Shown here: piece by piece, positions 7,588 to 12,415 of the stretch
Layout: each line of letters starts with the position of its first letter
How positions within the stretch are numbered: position 1 is the stretch's first letter
Program-made: the position numbers and the translations under genes
The notes under the pieces: generated by a model
What the model saw: the letters and a program-made list of their open reading frames with translations, nothing else
Database searches by the model: none
What the model was told of the DNA's origin: nothing
NCBI GenBank assembly: GCA_021778375.1
Contig: JAJYCM010000050.1
Coordinates: 1 to 12,415, forward strand
Reading direction: 5' to 3'
DNA from: Bacteroidota bacterium
GTDB taxonomy: Bacteria > Bacteroidota > Ignavibacteria > Ignavibacteriales > Ignavibacteriaceae
DNA length: 12,415 nucleotides

Positions 7588-7611
7588 CTTTTTCTCGAAC
7601 TTGAACTTAGT
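7588..7611 (+). repeat. Second phased hexamer array, CTNNNN x 4
   Basis: Four consecutive hexamers read CTTTTT, CTCGAA, CTTGAA and CTTAGT, followed by GCGCT. The CTTGAA unit, the CTTTTT unit and the nearby GCGCT string also occur in the array before the GH3 gene (1779-1814), though in a different order. The resemblance is visible by eye; its function is unknown. Confidence 0.5.
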
Positions 7612-7651
7612 GCGCTAAATTATTGGAAATAATATTTTTACTTTATATGTC

Positions 7652-7668
7652 AAACCTGTCGGCTAGGT
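7652..7668. repeat. AAACCTGYCGG repeat copy 1 with short hairpin
   Basis: AAACCTGTCGG starts at 7652. ACCT (7654-7657) can pair with AGGT (7665-7668) around a seven-base loop. It matches the second copy, 65 bases downstream, at 10 of 11 positions. The pairing alone is weak, so its significance rests on the repeat with copy 2. Confidence 0.45.
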
Positions 7669-7716
7669 GGAATATTTTTTATCATAAATTTCCTCAATTT
7701 CATTGTGTCTCATTTA

Positions 7717-7737
7717 AAACCTGCCGGTGGCAAGGTT
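7717..7737. repeat. AAACCTGYCGG repeat copy 2 with GC-rich hairpin (REP-like)
   Basis: AAACCTGCCGG starts at 7717. AACCT (7718-7722) pairs with AGGTT (7733-7737), and GCC (7723-7725) pairs with GGC (7729-7731). One A (7732) is bulged and the loop is GGT. Eight base pairs in such AT-rich surroundings stand out. No T tract follows on either strand, so it is not an obvious terminator. AAACCTGnCAGGTTT-like intergenic repeats are common in genomes of this branch, and this looks like a degenerate relative; that link is recalled knowledge, not tested. Confidence 0.5.
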
Positions 7738-7827
7738 CAAAATTCATACTTGCGCCTTACCTCGCTATGCTTTCAATTATTTTCCGTATTTTTAGGTTTA
7801 TAAAAATCGAGACGAAAGAATTGAGAA

Positions 7828-9054
7828 ATGATCGAGCCAAAAACGTTTTATAGAAAATTAGACTTTCTTTTGAACAGAATCGGACATGAAAAAACTGGGA
7901 AGGATTTTCTTTTCACAATTGTATGGGAATTGGAAAATACTTTCGGGTCAGACCTAAATATTGTAAAAGGGCGTATTTATGAAGAGGAGGAGAATGATTA
8001 TGTCTTAATTTCACCGGAAGAAAATTTTAAAAATACCAAGATTACTAAAATGATTCCAAAAGAATCTGAACCGGTTATAGCTTTAATGAAATCCAGAAGT
8101 TATATTTTTGACAACCCGTTCTTCACTATTGATCCTTCCATTAATTCTAATAGGAAAGAATATTCTATTCCTGCGGCATTTACTGTTAAAGGAACCGAAG
8201 ATCATTGGATTGTTCTATTTGAATTGAAAAGCGGATGGATAAGAGAAGAGATAGAATTTTGTTTTAACGCCGTTAGAAATGCAATAAATTCCCGGATTTA
8301 TTCGGAAGCTGTTAAAAATGAAATTGAGCAAGCTGTCTTAATTCAACAAAGCTTATTACCGACGTCTGCACCGGTGATTCCAGGGTACCAGATATGCGGA
8401 TACTCCCAACCAGCTGAGCTTGTAGGAGGTGATTTATACGATTACTTCAAATTTGATGAAACAAGTTTTGGAATTTGTATCGGTGATGCAAGCGGGCATG
8501 GAATTCCTGCAGCTCTTCTAGTCAGAGATGTCGTTACTGGGCTCCGTATGGGGCTTGAAAAAGAGATGAAAACTGTCTTCACTTTGAAAAAATTAAACCG
8601 GGTTATTCACAAAAGCGTTTATTCTTCCCTGTTCGTTTCATTGTTTTATGCAGATCTTGAGATAAATGGGAATTTATTTTATGTAAATGCCGGACACCCG
8701 ATTCCGTTTCTTATATCCGGAAAAGAAGTTATTACATTGGAATCAACCGGATTAGTTTTCGGCGCACTTCCTGAGGTCTCGATTCATCAAACTTATGTTT
8801 TTATTAAACCGGGATCAGTTCTCGTCCTTTACAGCGATGGAATTATTGAGAGACAAAACAGGCAGAAGGAAGAATTTGGGTTTGATAGATTAATAGATAT
8901 AGTGGTAAAAAATCAAAAAAAATCTGCTAAGGAAATTTTAGATGAAATATTTAATAGCGCTAAGATATTTGGAAATAGCAGCAAATGGGAAGACGATGCA
9001 ACAGTGATTATAATTAAAAGAGAAGATACTTCTAAGCCATTAGAAATAACTTAA
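7828..9054 (+). CDS. SpoIIE/RsbU-type PP2C serine phosphatase
   Basis: A 408-residue soluble protein with no membrane segments. Residues 1-155 form an N-terminal sensory-like region, probably a divergent GAF domain, though I cannot prove the fold. A helical linker (about 155-178) ends in the family-typical AVLIQQSLLP (169-178). The phosphatase domain follows with its metal-binding motifs intact: VGGDLYDYF (199-207, Asp202), GDASGHG (219-225, Asp220), NAGHP (287-291), LYSDGIIE (334-341, Asp337) and DDAT (389-392). Enzymes of this type dephosphorylate anti-anti-sigma or similar STAS proteins in partner-switching pathways. Here no STAS protein, HPK-like anti-sigma factor or sigma factor is adjacent, so its target must be elsewhere. 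The ATG has only a weak upstream GAG (7823-7825); the start is chosen because residues from 1 onward look continuous with the N-terminal domain. An upstream gap of 352 bases implies its own promoter. Confidence 0.9.
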   Translation: MIEPKTFYRKLDFLLNRIGHEKTGKDFLFTIVWELENTFGSDLNIVKGRIYEEEENDYVLISPEENFKNTKITKMIPKESEPVIALMKSRSYIFDNPFFTIDPSINSNRKEYSIPAAFTVKGTEDHWIVLFELKSGWIREEIEFCFNAVRNAINSRIYSEAVKNEIEQAVLIQQSLLPTSAPVIPGYQICGYSQPAELVGGDLYDYFKFDETSFGICIGDASGHGIPAALLVRDVVTGLRMGLEKEMKTVFTLKKLNRVIHKSVYSSLFVSLFYADLEINGNLFYVNAGHPIPFLISGKEVITLESTGLVFGALPEVSIHQTYVFIKPGSVLVLYSDGIIERQNRQKEEFGFDRLIDIVVKNQKKSAKEILDEIFNSAKIFGNSSKWEDDATVIIIKREDTSKPLEIT

Positions 9055-9081
9055 TAATTCACGTTACGCAAAAACAGTCTT

Positions 9082-9118
9082 TTGGAATATTGGAATTAAG
9101 TCACTCAATTCCATGACT
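9082..9118. other. Overlapping inverted repeats downstream of the phosphatase gene
   Basis: TTGGAAT occurs twice in a row (9082-9088 and 9090-9096). The second copy extends to TGGAATT (9091-9097), which is the perfect inverse of AATTCCA (9107-9113). Interleaved with it, AGTCA (9099-9103) is the inverse of TGACT (9114-9118). The two stems cross, and with no bases between AATTCCA and TGACT they are probably mutually exclusive rather than a true pseudoknot. Possible roles are an RNA switch ahead of the kinase gene or a protein-binding site. No T tract follows. Confidence 0.4.
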
Positions 9119-9182
9119 CCATTATTACAATTTCCCGAAAGTTGCATAACATCAGTAATTAATTGAAGCAAAAGGAAACAAC

Positions 9183-9218
9183 AGGAGGCTTTAACTATCA
9201 GTTAAATATCAAAAAAAT
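9183..9218 (+). promoter_or_regulatory. Ribosome binding site split from its start codon by a hairpin
   Basis: A perfect AGGAGG (9183-9188) lies 30 bases before the ATG at 9219, too far for normal initiation. TTTAACT (9190-9196) and AGTTAAA (9200-9206) form a perfect 7-bp stem with an ATC loop in between. Folding this 17-base hairpin leaves 13 unpaired bases between the Shine-Dalgarno and the ATG. No other ATG, GTG or TTG lies in frame after the upstream TAA at 9192, and no other Shine-Dalgarno is near the ATG. Hairpin-shortened ribosome binding sites are known from phage T4 (genes 25 and 38). Function here is inferred. Confidence 0.6.
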
Positions 9219-10316
9219 ATGGAAAAACAATTAAAAATATTTGCTCTCGGAGGAAATGAAATCTCCCCTGCAGGTGCAGTCAACTCCGATACCGGGAAAT
9301 TAATTTTACCGGAATTATCAGACCAGTGGAAAAGAACATCTAATACTTGTGAGCTTCTGGCTAAAATTATTAAAGAAGCACCCGATGATTATTATATTAT
9401 TACGCATGGCAATGGCCCGCAGGTCGGGAATCTTTTAATGAATGGAAATTATAAGGAGATGGGTAGTGATATTGATATTTGTGATGCTGATACTCAGGGT
9501 TCTATGGGTTACATGCTCTCACAGCTGACTAACTCGTTAAGTATTCTTGGAGTAAATAAAGTTGCTGCGGAAACGGTTTCCAAAGTAGTGGTCGATGAAA
9601 ATGATTATGCATTTCGTTCCCCTTCAAAGTTTATAGGGCCGTCATTTGCTAAAAAAGATGCGATGGAAATGCAGCAAAAAGAAAATCGTCCTTTCATGTT
9701 TTACAAAAAAGATGAAAACGGAGAAGATCTTTGGCGTTGGGTTGTTCCTTCTCCGGAACCTGTTGAAATTATAGAAATAGATGTAATTGAAGCTAACCTT
9801 CGCGCTGGAATTATTCCTATTGCTGTTGGCGGAGGTGGTATCCCGGTTGTGAAAATTAAACCGGAAGTAATAGATGGATTTGAAGTTTATATATGTAAGT
9901 TTGGAATTAGTTATCAAAGAAAGTATTCACCAAATAATTTGCCGGCAAATATTTATTCCGGTATAAATGCTGTAATCGACAAAGATCTATCTTCAAGTTT
10001 ACTTGGAATTAGCTTAATTAAAAGAGCAAACTCAAGGGGTGAAAATCTTCACGTAGAACTTTTCATCTTTACTGATATTGACGGAGTAAAATTAAATTAC
10101 CAGCAGCCGAATCAAATTGATGTAAGGCATTTAACTCTGGATGAAGCTCGTCGACTTTATAACGAAAATGTCTTTCCGGCCGGAAGTATGGGTCCCAAAA
10201 TAAAAGCGGCAATAAATTTTTTAGAAGGGGGCGGCAAAAAGGTGTATATTACAAATTCAGAATTTTATGATGAAACTTTGAAGGGGAATGCAGGAACATT
10301 AATTGAAAAAGATTAG
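9219..10316 (+). CDS. Carbamate kinase-like amino-acid-kinase-family protein
   Basis: A 365-residue cytoplasmic enzyme; carbamate kinases are usually about 310. They transfer phosphate between ATP and carbamate, commonly making ATP from carbamoyl phosphate. Motifs in order: ALGGNE (9-14), THGNGPQVGN (62-71), TQGSMGY (92-98), SPSKFIGPSF (134-143), WRWVVPSPEPVEI (172-184), GGGGIPV (204-210), AVIDKD (251-256), FTDIDGV (284-290), AGSMGPKI (321-328) and GNAGTLI (356-362). The extra length lies mainly between GGGGIPV and AVIDKD: about 40 residues where I expect about 13. A smaller insertion lies near 270-279. The usual RRVVPSP arginine pair is RW here. The start is supported by the conserved ALGGN strand beginning within ten residues. 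No arginine deiminase, ornithine carbamoyltransferase, or allantoin or purine degradation gene is adjacent, so the source of carbamoyl phosphate is not visible. Translation may use the hairpin-split site just upstream. Confidence 0.88.
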   Translation: MEKQLKIFALGGNEISPAGAVNSDTGKLILPELSDQWKRTSNTCELLAKIIKEAPDDYYIITHGNGPQVGNLLMNGNYKEMGSDIDICDADTQGSMGYMLSQLTNSLSILGVNKVAAETVSKVVVDENDYAFRSPSKFIGPSFAKKDAMEMQQKENRPFMFYKKDENGEDLWRWVVPSPEPVEIIEIDVIEANLRAGIIPIAVGGGGIPVVKIKPEVIDGFEVYICKFGISYQRKYSPNNLPANIYSGINAVIDKDLSSSLLGISLIKRANSRGENLHVELFIFTDIDGVKLNYQQPNQIDVRHLTLDEARRLYNENVFPAGSMGPKIKAAINFLEGGGKKVYITNSEFYDETLKGNAGTLIEKD

Positions 10317-10404
10317 ACTATTGCATAAAGCTTGAACTGATTATTATTAAAAGAAATTATCAAAAAAATTACAATTACTCTTTTAACTAACTAATTAATT
10401 ACAA

Positions 10405-10412
10405 TATATTTG
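10405..10412 (+). promoter_or_regulatory. Possible Bacteroidota-type -7 promoter element
   Basis: TATATTTG matches the TAnnTTTG -7 consensus described for Bacteroidota housekeeping promoters and lies 42 bases before the receptor gene. No TTG is present at the expected -33 distance, so the match is half a promoter at best. GACAG (10412-10416) and CTGTC (10429-10433) form an inverted repeat across the likely start of transcription and might be an operator. The rest of the 138-base gap after the kinase gene shows no terminator. Confidence 0.3.
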
Positions 10413-10454
10413 ACAGGGTAATTTTTCACTGTCTAACACTGAAGAAAGCATTGA

Positions 10455-12415
10455 ATGAATTATAAGTCGGGAGAAAAATCATTTCTTTTTCTTAGATTAA
10501 CTTTATTTTTTTTCTTTTTAAGTGTAACTGCTTTATATTCACAGGGGAGAGGAACGATCAGAGGCATCGTTACGGATTCTACTAACGGCGAAGCTCTTGC
10601 GTTTTGTAATGTATTAGTCAACGAATTGAATATCGGAGCATCGACTGACTCACACGGACTTTATATAATCACCTCAGTTCCCGCGCGCAGCAAGTATACG
10701 CTTATTGTTTCTTATGTCGGTTATCAAACAAAAAAAATTATCCTGTCAGTGACGAAAAATAAAATTACGGAATTAAACGTTGCTCTTTCTCCCGTTGGAA
10801 TTAAAATGGAAACTGTAGAAACCGTAGGAGAAAAAGTAATTGGAAAAAATGCCACGGATATCGGTCTTCAAAGAATATCTATGAGAGATATTGAAATGCT
10901 TCCTAAAGGTGTGGAAGCCGATGTATTCCGCTCTTTGCAATATTTGCCCGGAGTGAGATCAACCGGAGATGTTTCTGCGCGCTATTATGTGCGCGGCAGT
11001 TCAAGCAATGAAAATCTTGTTCTATTAAACGGTATAACTATTTATAATCCTTTTCACGCTTTCGGAATGTTCAGCGTGATTGACCCCGATATGATAAACA
11101 GCGTTGAATTTTATAAGGGAGGGTTTACATCAGAAATCGGCGATAGGCTATCTTCTGTTTTAGACATTATAACCAAAGACGGTAACAAAAATACCTTTGC
11201 CGGTTCTGCAACATCAAGCTTTCTAACAGGTAAAGTCCTTTTTGAAGGTCCAATTCCTAACGGATCTTTTATGATTACTGGAAGAAAGAGTTATTATAGC
11301 GAAATACTTAAAAAATTCTTAAATGATAAAAGTGCGCCGATAGATTTTTACGATATGTCTTTAAAGCTGAATTATTCGAACCCAAATTTTATTAAAGGAT
11401 CAAAATTCGATATAACCGGTTTCATTAGCGGCGATAATTTGAATAACAACAGCCCTTATACCGAAAACATGAGCTGGTCAAACAAATTACTTGGTTTAGA
11501 TTGGTTTCAACTAACGGATTCACCGCTTTATTTTGAAATAGGAATTTCATGGAGCAATTTTAAGGGAGAAGTTGATCCTAAACTAAGCTCTGCAAAGCCT
11601 AAAAATAATCAACTTGACGACATTACTACTAAAATGGATTTTAATTACATCTTTCCAAGTAAAGATGAACTAAGCATTGGAACTGAAATAAAAGATGTCA
11701 ATACCACACTTTATCTTGAAAATTCTTTGGGCGCAATAAGCGATATTGGTTCAAGCGGAACTAATATAAGTGTTTATGGAAAATATAAATTCTTACGGTA
11801 CGAAAATTTCGGTGCAGATGTCGGAGCTAGAATTGCCGCTGTCAGTCTTTTATCGTCAAGCGACAATCCGTTTATGATTCAGCCAAGAGTTAGTATGACT
11901 TATAGGATTTTTCCCGCAATAGCCTTAAAAGGTTCATGGGGAATTTATGAGCAGGAATTAACGACTCTTTCCGATGAGAACGAGGTCATATCTCTTTTTG
12001 AACCATGGATAATTATTCCTGATTATCTAAAACCGGCTGGATCAATTCAATACTCTATCGGGATGACTACAGATTTTACTTCAAGCATTTCCCTAGATGT
12101 TGAAGGTTACTATAAAATTATGAAAAATATTCCGACTCTAAACGATAATAAAATTTCTTCCACTGATCCGGATTTAATCTCCGCAACGGGCGAATCGTAT
12201 GGGTGGGAATTCTTATTTCGCTTTAACAACAATCCTTTTGCTTTCACTGCCTCGTATACATTAAGTTGGGCTTACAAAGATGTCAACGACTGGCTTTATT
12301 ATCCGCGCTATGATTCGCGCAATTCCATCGATTTAACTTTGGAATATAATTTTGGCAACGACTGGTATGCAACTATTACTTGGGTTTATAATACTGGTTT
12401 GCCTTTTACTCAATC
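10455..12415 (+). CDS. TonB-dependent outer-membrane receptor with carboxypeptidase-regulatory-like N-domain, 5' part
   Basis: An open frame of 653 codons runs off the right edge with no stop. An in-frame TGA lies directly before the ATG, so this is the first possible start; the Shine-Dalgarno is weak (GAAGAAAG, 10441-10448). The signal peptide covers about 1-30, with a run of phenylalanines. Residues 33-112 form a CarboxypepD_reg-like beta-sandwich: TIRGIVTDSTNGEALAF (34-50), ASTDSHGLY (62-70) and SYVGYQTKK (86-94). The plug follows (about 140-243): DIEMLPKG (145-152), DVFRSLQYLPGV (156-167), YYVRGSSSNENLVLLNG (177-193), YNPFH (197-201), VEFYKGG (217-223), IGDRLSSVLDI (228-238). From about 244 the sequence shows alternating aromatic strands of a barrel. 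Such receptors import siderophores, vitamins or glycans using TonB energy. No SusD partner can be seen, and the cargo cannot be predicted. It is not clearly linked to the glucanase block 6 kb upstream. Confidence 0.9.
   Translation, partial: MNYKSGEKSFLFLRLTLFFFFLSVTALYSQGRGTIRGIVTDSTNGEALAFCNVLVNELNIGASTDSHGLYIITSVPARSKYTLIVSYVGYQTKKIILSVTKNKITELNVALSPVGIKMETVETVGEKVIGKNATDIGLQRISMRDIEMLPKGVEADVFRSLQYLPGVRSTGDVSARYYVRGSSSNENLVLLNGITIYNPFHAFGMFSVIDPDMINSVEFYKGGFTSEIGDRLSSVLDIITKDGNKNTFAGSATSSFLTGKVLFEGPIPNGSFMITGRKSYYSEILKKFLNDKSAPIDFYDMSLKLNYSNPNFIKGSKFDITGFISGDNLNNNSPYTENMSWSNKLLGLDWFQLTDSPLYFEIGISWSNFKGEVDPKLSSAKPKNNQLDDITTKMDFNYIFPSKDELSIGTEIKDVNTTLYLENSLGAISDIGSSGTNISVYGKYKFLRYENFGADVGARIAAVSLLSSSDNPFMIQPRVSMTYRIFPAIALKGSWGIYEQELTTLSDENEVISLFEPWIIIPDYLKPAGSIQYSIGMTTDFTSSISLDVEGYYKIMKNIPTLNDNKISSTDPDLISATGESYGWEFLFRFNNNPFAFTASYTLSWAYKDVNDWLYYPRYDSRNSIDLTLEYNFGNDWYATITWVYNTGLPFTQ

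Larger units (their letters stand above)
7476..7827. other. 352-base gene-free region with hairpins and short repeats
   Basis: No convincing gene lies here; the only long open frame (from TTG 7623) has no family features or Shine-Dalgarno and runs into the phosphatase gene. The stretch contains a hexamer array at 7588-7611 and two copies of AAACCTGYCGG at 7652 and 7717 that each form a hairpin. It also has scattered GC-rich islands, such as the one around 7563-7573, in otherwise AT-rich DNA. I see no clear terminator after the CoA-binding gene and no confident promoter for the phosphatase. The mosaic look suggests repeat-derived intergenic sequence. Confidence 0.6.

Noticed and set aside
7623..7853. 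76-codon open frame starting at TTG in the gene-free region
   Set aside because: No Shine-Dalgarno, no family features, translates through the repeat hairpins and overlaps the phosphatase start in another frame.
9091..9118. H-type pseudoknot
   Set aside because: The 3' strands of the two stems are directly adjacent, leaving no bases to cross a 7-bp stem, so both stems cannot form fully together.
9163..9234. 23-residue leader frame (TTG 9163 to TAA 9232-9234) overlapping the kinase start
   Set aside because: Rare start codon, no Shine-Dalgarno before it and no notable peptide; kept only as an alternative explanation for the distant AGGAGG.
1..12415. CRISPR array, tRNA, rRNA, insertion sequence or prophage module
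   Set aside because: Read on both strands; no regularly spaced repeats, no cloverleaf with CCA-type end, no transposase, integrase or phage gene found.

Overview
The window is AT-rich DNA (roughly one third G+C by eye) with all genes on the + strand and no tRNA, rRNA, CRISPR array or transposase. Its secreted-protein gene set (a TonB-dependent receptor with an N-terminal carboxypeptidase-regulatory-like domain, a SurA-like foldase, a DUF922-type lipoprotein, and GH5 and GH3 glycosidases) points to a Gram-negative member of the Bacteroidota/Chlorobi/Ignavibacteria branch. I favour an ignavibacterial or related environmental genome, but this is inference from gene content and style; no marker gene is present.

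Region 1 (1-4378) is a beta-glucan utilisation block: the C-terminal part of a ROK-family sugar kinase, a secreted GH5 endo/exo-glucanase, and a large GH3 beta-glucosidase carrying a PA14 insertion. The logic is depolymerise (GH5), trim to glucose (GH3), phosphorylate (ROK). A stem-loop followed directly by a strong intrinsic terminator (4403-4462) closes the block.

Region 2 (4494-6944) is an envelope pair: a 619-residue SurA/PpiC-like periplasmic protein, and 9 bases later a lipoprotein resembling the DUF922 family of predicted secreted zinc proteases. The expected HExxH-type metal site of this lipoprotein reads YDQVI, and a later family histidine is also replaced, so it looks like a pseudo-protease.

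Region 3 (7035-10316) holds a small CoA-binding-domain protein, a 352-base gene-free stretch with GC-rich hairpin repeats, a SpoIIE/RsbU-type PP2C phosphatase without a visible partner kinase or anti-sigma factor, and a long orphan carbamate kinase-like protein. The start codon of the kinase lies 30 bases from a perfect AGGAGG, and a perfect 7-bp hairpin fills much of the gap. This is the arrangement expected of a structure-compressed (bipartite) ribosome binding site.

Region 4 (10455-12415) is the 5' part of a TonB-dependent outer-membrane receptor that runs off the right edge of the window.

The most notable observations are the hairpin-split ribosome binding site, the apparently dead DUF922-like lipoprotein paired with a SurA-like protein, the phased CTTNNN hexamer arrays in front of two genes, and the AAACCTGYCGG repeat hairpins. 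I see no convincing wholly new multi-gene system.
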